A stretch of 64,000 nucleotides of DNA, taken from assembly GCA_000149265.1 (NCBI GenBank), contig CH001736.1, positions 411,324 to 475,323 of the forward strand, written 5' to 3'. Origin of the DNA: Ciona savignyi (Eukaryota > Chordata > Ascidiacea > Phlebobranchia > Cionidae). Below, piece after piece: positions 23,656 to 35,300 of the stretch (positions within the stretch are counted from its first letter, which is position 1; each line of letters opens with the position of its first letter). The notes under the pieces were generated by a model. It was not told the DNA's origin, made no database searches, and saw only the letters and a program-made list of their open reading frames with translations. The position numbers and the translations under genes are program-made.

Positions 23656-26055
23656 ATGTCGAGCGTGGTGGAATCGCATTTGGGTTTCTATCCTGCGGGC
23701 GCTTACACTGCAGCGCAATTTACCTCTGGAAGTATCAAAGAACCAAAACAGCCGGATTCGTCACATCAGTTTCCAAAATTTGCTGCCTATTTAGGCAAAG
23801 GACAAGTGTCAGTAAATAGCCAAAGTTCGACAAACCGGGAGAGCTATCATTATATGCCACAGATTGGCTATCAGAATGGAAACAGCGAACTTGCATACAA
23901 TCCGATATCGCTGCCATACTCGATTCCATATTACCCATACGATAGCAAGATTGTATCTGATGATGTTTCTAATCTTTACAATTCAACAAACGATATAACT
24001 GAGGCAGTTCTAACACCACCACCCACAACTGAAAATTGGCAAGTTGGGAAGCCAAGACACCAACAAGAAGATCAGTTTATGTTTCCACCATTTGCTACCA
24101 ACTATAGCAGTTATCAATGCCAGCAGGCAGCAAGTTTGCCACAGAACACTGTCACAGATACGCCGCCAACCACTCCTGAATCCGAAATCCCAGCCACTTC
24201 GACATCTTCTACATCAACCTTACCTACAAATATATTCAGTAAATTGGATCCCACTCAAGACCACGATGTCCCTGAAGACCCAATTTCTATAACAGATGTT
24301 AATTTGTCTTCTAGTTTTACTCAAGGTAAATATAAGTTTTATTTACACATTCTGCGTTTATTATATATTACATACATTCCAACGATAAACATAGCATAAC
24401 GATGTTTATATTTCACAGAAAGTGGAACTTCCGAAACAAGTATATCGCAGCAAAAAAGTGATGAAGATTTAATACAAGACAGCAGTGATCAACTTACACA
24501 CCGGCCTTCACAAGGGATCGCATCAGGTACTAGTTTTTAAACCTTGGTCTTTAATACATACTTATTAAAACTTGTTTATTGAACCTAGTTTATTGAACCT
24601 TGTTTATTGAAACTTGTTTATTCAGACAAACAAGAAGCCTCCAATGAAGACAGTCCGTTTTGTCCTTCCAACGCATCTCCTCAGCCGTCGCCCTTGTCCT
24701 CGGTCGAGTCGGATCCCGGTGCTGAATCTACTCACGGCGAAGCCATTAATGATAGCACAGCTTCTGCCAACACATGCAAGTCTAAAAAGAAACGAAATCC
24801 AAGAACTGTTTACTCAAACTATCAGCTTCAAGAACTGCATTCGTACTTCAAGAAAGTTCAGTATCTCGCTCTACCAGAGAGAGCTAGACTTGCAGCTGCA
24901 CTTGGTCTAACTCAGACTCAGGTGATTGGATTTGTTAATTTAATATTAAAATTATAGATTTTTTTATTTTTCTTGTAGGCTACTGTTGTGTTTTCTTTAA
25001 AAATCAAATAATCCAATCAAACATTTTATAGGTCAAAGTTTGGTTCCAAAACAGACGATCAAAAATCAAGAAGCTTCTTAAATCAGGAGTCGTTCAAGAT
25101 TTGGACGAAATTGGAATCCAGTCTGTTATCGACAATCAAGCTCCTGAATTCGACCCTGAACAGCCGTCCGAGGCAACAAAACGTGCTAGAAGTTATGATG
25201 ATCACGTAGACACTGAATCGACGCAGTGGAACGCTCCAAAACAACATTGTCCATCCAATGATGGGTAAGACTGATAAATACAATTCCGTTATATTTTACG
25301 CTATGTTTTATTGGTTTACTTTAAACCTAAATAAACTGTACTAAAATTATAGTACGTTGATATGTTTATTTTGTAGGTTATATTTGATTTTTGAATTCTG
25401 AATCTTTCAAAGTTTAAAAACAATTATTTTCTCTTTAGCCCTAACGTGCACGGCGGTCAAGGAACTATTCATTATTCCTCGTACCAACCAACCGCGACTC
25501 ACCAAAGCAACGAGATGCAAAGATTTCAGCAAGAACACGCAAACCCGATGATGAACTACCAGTTGTACCAACACGCCAACACATTTCACGGTTAGCGAAT
25601 GTCATTTACTGTGTATATTTTGGTGGTTGATATTTTTTCTTGTTCAAGCATTTTATGCTACAGATAGACCTAGAGAACAATACTCACTTTCCAATGCAAG
25701 CTTCCTTTTAGTTAAACTATTTATTATTCAATAACTTATTAATGATTCGTTTATATGCTTTAACATGTAATTAAATGCAGGTATAAATAACAACCTTCCC
25801 TTCGGCACCAACTTTGATTCAAGTGATTACGAGAACGGAATACTCAAGTCAAATTTTTCTTCTTCGTCTCCGAGCGACGCCAACCAAAACTATCAGCCGC
25901 CGTCATACGGCGCTGCAGACCTTACCGCTTCCGAAGGACAATTCGCAAACCAATCACCCACAGATGGTTATATGAGAACCGACCACTCAATGCACCAAAA
26001 CCAAAGCGTTGCTTTACCAAACACATTTGATTCTTACAAGGGCAACTTTTGGTAA
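23656..26055 (+). CDS. Dll-B: Distal-less/Dlx homeodomain transcription factor, divergent copy (probable Dll-B)
   Basis: Six exons in phase: 23656-24325, 24419-24526, 24626-24921, 25032-25264, 25439-25590, 25781-26055, encoding 577 residues. The homeodomain spans about residues 315-374, containing [20 protein letters not shown] and [14 protein letters not shown]. The intron between homeodomain residues 44 and 45 (TQTQ/VK) is shared with the gene at 27002-29800. Outside the homeodomain the protein is rich in Ser, Thr, Pro, Gln and Asn, as expected for transcription-factor tails. Helix 1 is unusual for Dlx ([18 protein letters not shown]), and the normal QNKRSK is QNRRSK. Ciona has a convergent Dll-A/Dll-B pair. 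I assign B to this more divergent copy from memory, and the A/B labels could be swapped. It acts in the nucleus; Dll-B is reported as an early animal ectoderm gene in Ciona. Confidence 0.93.
24560..24625 (+). repeat. 15-16-bp tandem repeat ending in a splice acceptor
   Basis: Four copies of a unit like CTTGTTTATTGAAC fill the last ~65 bp of intron 2 of the Dlx gene. The last copy (ACTTGTTTATTCAG) forms the acceptor itself at 24625, so the repeat also supplies the T-rich tract. Confidence 0.85.
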
Positions 26056-27001
26056 CCCTTTTCACAGTTTATAATGTTTGTTTTTCAATTGAGTGAATTT
26101 GACACAGTTTGGTTGTTTTTTTCGTTAGGTAAACGTTATAACAATTAATTGACATTTTGACTTTGGCACATATAAATATAGATTTAAATTTAAATTATTT
26201 GCATGCTAAATAATGTTAGCTATAATTAAAAAAATAATTCCCCATTTCTTCGTGTTTTAATTTGCGTTTGCGCATTTTTTTTTGAGTTTACACCAATAAA
26301 CTTATTTATTTGCTGTATTTGCACAAATGTAGCGTATTTGCACAAACCTTACAGAAAGTGTATTTTGCTGTGATATAAGTGATTTTAGTTTATACACGCA
26401 CTTGTACACAATGTTAATATATTTTCGACAACACAAATTTTGTTGTGCTTCGCTTGTCGATCGCGTGCCACTCGCCGTATATCGGTGTATTCTAGAATTC
26501 CACCTTCCGTGTGTTACGTCACATGAGCCTGGTCGGCATGCGATGATGACAGCGTGCTGATGCTTCTTGCCGTGCGCACGTTCCGATTGGTTGGTCGCCC
26601 ACCAATTACCTGTCGTCGTTATTAAAACCGGAGTTAGCGAACCCAGCAATTTGTGTGCCCTTGCAAGTCACTTGACTTAATTCAACAGGACAATGCCACC
26701 TGGATGGGTTCACTGTTCCAAATAAACGAAATCGGAGGTGCTGGAGGCAGCATATAATTTACTTCGTAACATTTAGGTAAGCCCCATGGAGTTTTAGTCC
26801 GTACAACGGAAGTCGTTTCGTTTAAAAACTTTTGTGAAAATATGAAAAATTCGTGCATGAAATGAAGACCTTTTGTCAATATGTCACTTTTGTATTTAGA
26901 GACCTTACAATTCAAATTAACAGAAATCACATTTCCCGCTTTGAATAATGTTTATAAAACGCAAAAGTCACACCAGCACTGTTGAAATTAACATTTACAA
27001 C
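26056..27001. other. Convergent intergenic spacer between the two Dlx genes
   Basis: 946 bp between the two stop codons, so this holds both 3' UTRs. A plus-strand AATAAA at 26295-26300 is followed at once by TTATTTATTT, which reads as AATAAATAA on the minus strand. This is also the first perfect minus-strand signal I see downstream of the second gene. The open frames on the minus strand here have no recognisable domains. Confidence 0.5.
26295..26312. terminator. Possible bidirectional poly(A) signal cluster
   Basis: CCAATAAACTTATTTATTTG contains AATAAA on the plus strand and two overlapping AATAAA-like hexamers on the minus strand. It could serve both converging Dlx genes. If so, their transcripts would end at or overlap the same site. 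Confidence 0.4.
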
Positions 27002-29800
27002 TCAAGAGCTTCCCCACTGCAAAAGTCCCTCTCTTCGCATTGAGGTGCTAACACCTGTGAGCGAGGCAGCATGTGAATCAATTACGTCAGCATGATTTCT
27101 TCCATTTTGGGGGATTCCGGCTTGGTGGGTTACCGGTATATTGTTGTAGTGGTGGCTAGGGTCCATGTGGTACTGGGTGTCCCAGTGCAACTGGGGAGCC
27201 GCCATTCGACAATCAGTAACCTCCCCCGTTTCTTTTACAACCGGATATTGGTTTTGTTCGGGAAGGGCTTGAGGTCGATGGTAAGTATCATTTCTACTTC
27301 TCCCCATCGAATCATTATCCCAAACACTCTCCGGTACGTATTGTTCGGTGTAGCCCGGTGGCATGAAATGTACAGAGTGGTCATCCATCGACTGCCCCCC
27401 AAAGCCAAGGCCCATTGACATGATATCACCGCCGCCATGATGCTTATGCAGTAGTTGCTGTTTTAACAACTTCTTATACTTTGACCTCCGATTTTGAAAC
27501 CAGATTTTTATCTGCATTAAAAAGTTATTTTAGAGCACAAAAATATAAAAGGATAATGGAAGGGTTTTAATGGAAGGCTTTTTGGAAATGCTTCAAAATT
27601 TAATGAATATTAAAGTTGATGGATCGGAATATCCAGCCGTTTAAATTGCCCTTATTTGACTATCTTTTCTCCGTTTCAACGGCATGTGTTTATGAAGCAA
27701 TTTTAGGGCTTAGCTCTACGATTTAATAATTTATGATGTAAAAGTATGAACCTATGGTAAATAAACGCTAGAGGTCACACTTTTCAACTTACATTAAAAC
27801 AGATTAAGTCAAACAGAAGTAAATTCTCTTTAAAAAACCTAGCTGAAGGTGCCACCAAAAATAAATTAATTGTAAAATACTTTTTGTCACTGTAGAATAT
27901 GATCATATTGTAATACAGTTAAATTTACAATTTAACGCAAATAACGATACGGTTGCACTGGGCGATTGCAGCTGCCACCGCAATAATTTGCCGTTCCTAA
28001 GTTAATTTGAACCAATCAACTGCGCGTTGATTATGTAAAATGGCATCGTTTTAGCCAAATCGCCTTAATAGAAAAATTGTCGCAATTGTCTATGGCTTTT
28101 GTCACTGTGCAATTTTCTAACCATTAAAACTACCTTTTAAAGGACTACAGTGAGCAATATTTCATTATAGTCAGTCGGACGTGCAGTATTTTAACTTGGC
28201 AGTCAATTTTTGGAGTAACTTAGTGGAGAAAATAAGTTGCTTTGCCATGTACCGTAGGACTTTTTTATGTAGTTTAAAAAACAGATTAAAATGTTACTTG
28301 GAGCGACAACTTTAAAAACCATGATTACTCTTGAGCTGGCTAGTTTTTAATTCAAAAAGCTTAGAATTTTTACGTGAAAAATATTATGTATGCTTTTATA
28401 AGTCTTACCTGAGTTTGTGTCACTCCCAAAGAAGCGGCCAACTCGGCTCTTTCAGGTAGCGCGAGATACTGGGTCCTCTGGAATCTTCGTACCAACTGTT
28501 GCAGTTGATAACTTGTGTATATTGTTCGAGGTTTCCTTGCCTTTTTGCCCTTCACCCGACCGGCGTCGCCATTTTGTGCAGACGACACTTCCGTGTCTGA
28601 ATCCCGCTCGCCTTCGTCTCCATCCCCAAAGAAGCTGCTACTGGACAAAGATTGGTGGTACTTATCATCTGTCTCCGGATTTCCGGCCACAGTTGAGCTA
28701 TTGTGAAAGACACTTTCGTCTCTGGAATCCACGCTACGGGGACTTGAAATTGTTCTCATAATTGGCTGATGGAGTGCGGAATTATATGCTGCCGTCTCTG
28801 TATAGAACAAAAGTAAGTGGTTTACGATTCGAAATAATATTATTAATGCGTAAAAAATATAAGGATGGAAAAGCTTTTCTATGGATATAGTATACCGGAT
28901 TATATAAGTTTATGATACTTATGTAAATAAAATTTTAATCGTGTTATTCGGGACATTCTTTAAATTACCTCGATATTTTGCAAACGTTACTAAGGAAGAA
29001 AACTTACAGCCCTATATACATAAGGATGAGAAATGTTAGGTTGTGGCATAAAAAGGTTAAAGTAACAACTTAAACGTTTGTGCTGAGAAGTACAATTATT
29101 TAATAATTCCGTGGACAGAACACTGATGACACAATTTGATAATAGCTTTCACTGAGCCAAGGCAATATTTAATAGATGACTTTTCCATACTATACATATA
29201 AGAACTACCGATTAATGGATTTTGAAAACGCGATCACTGTACTAGGTGATATATATTGAATCAGACGAAATCTAAGTTGTTTTCTAATATATTTTAAATG
29301 ATACTATAATGCATAGCTTGCAAACAAAGAGTGTGGCACACCTTACCTTGAAAGTAAGACATACGATGCGGGTAATCAGTTGCAGCTTGTTGTTTCGAGA
29401 TGTAGGAATTTGGATCAAACCCTCTTTCCATGTTTCTCTTCCTATCAGCGAAAGTTGGGGACGGTGGTATCTGGTGAAGGTTCATTGCATTGGTGCCTAC
29501 GTAGGCATGGTGGTTGTAATACGCCCTTGCGTTCTCTGCTGCAGCCATTTGTTTATGGTCGCTGTATTGCATGTCAAAACTGTTTATCGGAAACAAACCA
29601 GCAGAATGGTTGTACGTCGATTCTATTCGTCCAGCACTGCTTGCTGGTTGCTGGTGGCAGCTGTTATCCGGGGGTTCTTTCTTGATGCCATGCATCCATA
29701 ATCTGGCGTCATTCCTAGGTGGAGGTGTAGAGTTAGACGAAGCCCCTGTTGTGTCATCTATTGGGTGGATTACATTGGTCGACTCGACTGCATTTTCCAT
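27002..29800 (-). CDS. Dll-A: Distal-less/Dlx homeodomain transcription factor, canonical copy (probable Dll-A)
   Basis: Three exons on the minus strand, in phase: 29347-29800, 28409-28797, 27002-27511, encoding 450 residues. The homeodomain covers about residues 238-297: [19 protein letters not shown], then [20 protein letters not shown], then after the intron [14 protein letters not shown]. The intron falls at the same homeodomain position (44/45) as in the neighbour. Homeodomain residue 45 is Ile, not the usual Val, and QNKRSK is QNRRSK. The N-terminal part has an acidic, Ser-rich run before the homeodomain; the C-terminal part is rich in His, Met, Tyr and Pro. The gene faces the other Dlx gene tail to tail, like vertebrate Dlx pairs. 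In Ciona, Dll-A is reported mainly in later anterior ectoderm. The A/B assignment is tentative. Confidence 0.94.
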
Positions 29801-30180
29801 TGCCGTAATGAGCTAATTAATTTCTACCACTATAGACAAAAATAAGCATCGTTATAGTTAATTATAACATATTTAAACACAAAGCTTTGTAAAACTCTCA
29901 CGCAATAATTACTTAATATACCTACACTTTCGGCCTGTCTGCGCGCCCTCGCCACCATACCACCTGCGTAATAATTGCCGATTGTTGGGTGCGGAGTAGC
30001 GCGTTTTTCGATTGTCATGAGTCTCGGCGCGAAAGGCCGAAACCTGATCGCTACGTTTTTCGCCGCCGCCGCCGCCGCGATTCCTGAAACCGTACCCCGC
30101 AATTTCGGGCTTTTCCCGTCAACTGATTTGAGCATGACTCGGAAAACCGAAAACTGATAGCGGATTTGGTAACTTGGTAA
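29801..30180 (-). promoter_or_regulatory. GC- and CpG-rich 5' region of the canonical Dlx gene
   Basis: Upstream of the ATG at 29800, the sequence from about 29935 to 30150 is much richer in G+C and CpG than its surroundings. It includes a (GCC)n-type run at 30061-30079. Such a CpG-rich block next to a start codon is a plausible promoter or 5' UTR. No TATA box is evident. Confidence 0.4.
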
Positions 30181-32349
30181 ATTTACTCCGATTCGGTCAA
30201 TTGTAATCGCGTTGCTTGTTTTTGTTCCGTAGTCACCTTGTCTTTACACAGTCAATTTTTACAGCCCATCCTTTTGTGTCTAACCATCTTATATTAAAAT
30301 TGACAAATTCTTAATCGCCTTAATCATTTTCGTTAACTTGATTGCGCTATATGTTTAAAACAATGACAAAATGAGAAAATTCTAACTTTATACCACTATT
30401 GTGGTTCTGGGCAATTGTCCTTTATTACCTTGAATTTTTTCAATTCCATAATAATTTTTACTAATTGCCCTAAAAATTTAGATACAAACAAACTTACCAA
30501 AATAATTGCCACGTTTCTTTATTAAATGTTTAAATCTTCGCGAAAGATTTAACTGATCCTAAAAGAAAGTAGACGAAACAGCCGTGCTTAAATATATTAT
30601 GATATAAGACGTATTTCAATTATTAGCACGATAACTGTGTTTTAAAATAGAATGACAGGAAAGTAAATTAAATCCCCGATGTCTGTTTATTCCGTTGCTC
30701 TGGCGTTTAGCATTTCCCGGCCATTTTGTAATATGGCGAAGTGGATATATTCATACCGATGTGCTTTGCACAAGTATGACACATTTTAACTGCAACAAAG
30801 TGATACGATTGAATAATTTATACCTGTCTGTTTACATTATCGAAATGTTTCATTTTGGTTCAGTTTGACCAATAGAGTTTGTTTGTCGCGTGTACAGCAG
30901 TCGCTCTGCTCGACAAATCATGTTGATACAAAGTCTACATTCATAGCAATCGATTTTTTTTGTAAATTTTATTCATCAACATTAAGGTATATTTATACTG
31001 TGAAACATAAAGAAAAACTCAGTCAGAAACTTTCAGCCAACACTACATTTTGACTTAAATAGTCTCGATAAAATGATGTCGGTGCAGATCATCTATACAT
31101 TTCTAAAATAATTATAATTCCTTTTAATTGTGTTAAACACATTTAAATTGTCAAAATGTGAATACATTACAAATTTAAAAATGAATCCATCCATCATTTC
31201 AAAAGCGATCATTTTAAACCTGACAGGATCTCCAATTTTATTGACCATAAATATTCAATGCAAATCTGGAGTTATGTGGCAATAAAAATTAAGCTATGAC
31301 TACTTAGCAGCGGTGTTTTGTGACAACATAGTGCGCTGGGAAAGTGTAAAATGTACGCAGTCGCATATGAAAATTTAATGCAGTCAATGTTGACTGTCGC
31401 TTTGCATATTTGATTGCTGTAACGTAGCGAAATGGGTTAACGATGCGAAAAATCAGAGTTTCTCTACGAAGCAAACATCGAATTAGTTAATACTTATAAT
31501 GTTTCCATATGCATTGATACAGGAATTATTTACGCGCAGATTGCAAGAATTGTGCGTTGCCATATTTTCCCCTGCAGTTACGCAATAAATGCCAATTCTG
31601 TGGATATAATAATCAGGTTTAAGTACGTCAAAACACTTTTTCAACTGTAATAAATACTGTTTTTTACTTAGGTTAACAAAATGATGAGTATATATCTAAT
31701 TCATAATATAATTTTTTATGAGAGCTGTTATAAATGCAAATATATGACAATAACTAAATGCCAAAACCGCACCTATAAATGAACGGCGATTTTTCCATTT
31801 GAACTTACAATACGCAGAGCTGGCAAATTACCTGTACAATGTGCTGAACGATTGTCGGAAGTATTTAAATCTCTCATTTTCAACTTGATTTTAAAATAAC
31901 TGTAATAGCAACCTACAGATCACAGCTAAAATTGCGACAATATTTTTCCGAAATGAGATCAATCAAATTAGGGGCGGTCCTATTGCCGTATTTCAAATGC
32001 AAGGCCGCCCAATTTAGTGGCCGATCTCTTTCAAGTGTCCAATTACGGTGCGAAGATGTGCAGTCTGTATTTGATGACACAACGTCGCGTATAGACGGTA
32101 TAGCGAACGACTCAAAAGAAAATTCATCGTTCAGCATAAACGGTCGATTATTTAAGTGAAATAGAACCCCGAAATTATTATGCAATTGACGGAACCAGTT
32201 TAAGATAACAAAGTTCAAACGGTTGCTGGACTCTACATCTCGTTTCAAATTTCAATTGCGGTTAAAACCAAGACAGTAATTTAATGTTTTAACAACAACA
32301 AAATTCGCTAAACTTTATTTTATTGTTGCAATTTGGTATAAATCGGACA
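30181..32349. other. Intergenic between the Dlx gene and the TRIM-like gene
   Basis: No supported gene. A minus-strand open frame at 31913-32248 does not begin with ATG, and its internal part (from an ATG, ~73 codons) has no recognisable domain. The region is likely to hold 5' regulatory DNA for the Dlx gene and the 3' UTR of the TRIM-like gene. Confidence 0.4.
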
Positions 32350-35300
32350 TTACAAACGCGTGGACTTTAATTTTGGGTTTCTTAGGAGTTGTTCTTTTGC
32401 CGTGGATAACAGTTCTTTGTTCTTTTTATGTTTTTGTTCGTAATTGACATCAGTCATAGCATCAGTTTTCGCCGAACCCTTTGAGTGATATTCCGTTTTA
32501 GCGCGATATGTTCTTTTATCGTGCTGCTGCAACTTATGTGTTGGTTGTATCGCGTCACCATAGTCCATTCTTTGGCGTCGATTTGTCATTTTTGTGACCT
32601 GTGAACTTGGATCCGGTTTTGTTCTATTTCTTTCTTTTGAAATTGTTTTAAAGAACTCCACCGTTTTGTCTTGCGATTTTCCATTGTCCTGTAGAAAGAA
32701 AAGTATTTAACACACAATGCAGGATAATTGCCTATATATTTTGCGACCAACTAAACTGCGAAGACTTGTTTTTTCGGCATACTTGTTGCCTTTATTCACG
32801 TTAAATGCTTATTCGGAATTAGGCAATATTTCCTTACATCGTCAAATTCGATTCGACTTGCACTTTTTGATGTTAGCCCACTTTCCATAGTCGGGCTGTG
32901 ATGAAACTTATTCCCGTATAAATTGTTCTGGGAGCGTGATGTCAAGCCTGTAAAATGCACAAATAGTGGTTTTTCACAAATAGTGTAACTGATAAGCAGA
33001 CAGACATTAGTTTTTAATACAAGTGTAAACTGGTTTTACAGACAGTATACTTTTTAATACAAGACTAAACTGGTGTACAGACAGTAGTTAACCGTGCAGA
33101 GAACCACAGTTGGTGGGTAATCTTGATGACTCTGTGTTATTACTCGAGTAAGATATAGATAGCTCTTTGTGTGGGTGTAAGTTCGAACCCAGGATTATTG
33201 GGTTTGTTAATACGTCCGATTTTTATTGCGTATGTGTCGGTGTGTGTTTTGCGATAGGCAATGCACAAAACACTATACCGTTTGCATAGAGCGACGCCTT
33301 TCTGTTGTGTTTTGGATGTCCACGTTTTTGCGTCTCTACCATATCTAATGTTGAACTTCTGTTGCTGGTAAACGTATGATAATGTTCGTCTCTTTCTAAT
33401 GTCACTGGGAACTGGTTTCTGCGGATCTTCTTTATGACGTCATAATGTCGTTTGTCTTTGTTGCTGGAATCGCTGCTGTCACTGCTACGGAACGTTAACT
33501 GTATAGAGGCGTGGATTCGTTAAAAGTTAATACTGCTCGTACTATTTAATGATTTAGTATTCATATATAAACTTTAGATTTGTTTTTATTTTAAGGATTC
33601 TTGTTATTGCACAATACAGACTAAATAGTATGGCTTCTTAGAAAGTAATGCTTTCCAACCTTGGAAGGATTTCCAGTAAGTTGATATTCGCCGAGTTCTA
33701 TATCGGTTTCACCAACACTGTCTTCTTCGTCATCCACCTTTCTACCAGAGTTGAACTTGGCTTGTCCATTGAGTGGAGTTTGCTTGCTTGTCCTTGTTCC
33801 TGGGTGGGTTAATACGTTCTTTGTACTTGTTTATTATGTACATTTTTATAATTTCGTTATAAGCACTACGACTATGGAAAGCAGAATTTTTCTACCATTA
33901 TCCAATAGTTAAGTGGGAGAATAACAATATTTTACTTGGTATCGGCATTGATTCCAAACAAAGCAGTTTCGTGCACATGTTTTCCAATTCTGCTTCCGGG
34001 ATAGATTCCATTCTTGGAATTTCTATCACAGTCGGCTTCATGTCTTTAGTTAAAATGCGGTTTACGTCGAATCTAAGGATACAGCATGACAATATTTTAA
34101 CTAAAATACGACGGTCATTTTGGCGGTCAGGTTTGATTTCTCCTAGGTCTAATTTGGTCAAATATTAAAATTAAAATATGTGTCTTATATTCTACTAGAT
34201 AATAAAATCCGCACTTGTTTAAAACACCAAGGTTTGCAAAGAGATCCCTTTCGAGCGGAACGGCTTTTGACGTTTGCAGCTCCGCCACGACATCTTGCGC
34301 CTCTTTAAAAATGCTCAAAAATCCGTTTGCGCTTTCAATTTGGCCCTTTATCTCATCTCTTTGTTTATACAATTGGGTTGTGACTTTCTTTTTTAAGAAC
34401 TCTTCTTGTTTTCGTAATGCAGCCGAAAACTAAAATGCAAAAAAAGAAGGTTTTTTTAACCTTATTAATTAACCATATAGTGTACTTACGAACCTGAAAT
34501 AATATTTCCTTTGCTGCTCTATGGATAACTCGTTCCGTCTTTTCAATTGCGTCATCAGTTTCAACTGATATCTGGTGAAGCGAATTAACACAACTCAATG
34601 TCTTTTTACCTGTATTCAGTTACAGACTTTAGTAAAAATTGTGCATAAATTGTTTACTTAAAACGTTGTTTTTGCATCAAAGGGAAAAAATTTCAACTTG
34701 TGTTATCGCTCTGACTTGGTTGTTGAACTACGCTTGTATGAAAGTTATTAAACGAATCAGGGGCATTTCCCATTGTTACACTATGACCACCGTATATACT
34801 ACGTTTAAGATGATGGTTAACTTAGATGATGGTTAACTTACGCTTTTTAGAAAGCATATCCGCGCAGCCTGCCAGTGCTCTTTGTATCTGTGGAGCAAAA
34901 AACTTTAGCTTTTCCGCATGGTGGTGCTGATGCTCAAGTGCAAGACAGGTATGGCAGGTAAACTCCTGACAGACTTCGCAGTAGTAATCAGCGGCTTTAT
35001 CTGGCAGTAAAAAAAATTTAAGCTATACACTAGTGGAGTAATATGTGGTTGGTACACACTAAGCTCTTGTGCCCCTTTTCTTTTTCACGTGAATAAAAAA
35101 ACATGTAAAACATTCCACAGGGCCTATTAGGTCTAATGGCTTCTTGATTGGGTCGACGTATGAAAGACGAAGGTTTATTCGCTACCCAGGAACCAAACTG
35201 CGGGTTATAGTTTTAAGAATTTATATCAATTTGTTTCTCTTTAAAATTAAGTAATAATAAATAAACGATCCAAAATAAGTAACGCAACCCGACGATGATG

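Noticed and set aside
31913-32248. 111-codon minus-strand ORF below the TRIM-like gene as a coding exon
   Set aside because: It lacks an initial ATG, has no acceptor that would join it to the TRIM-like gene, and that gene already has a stop at 32350.
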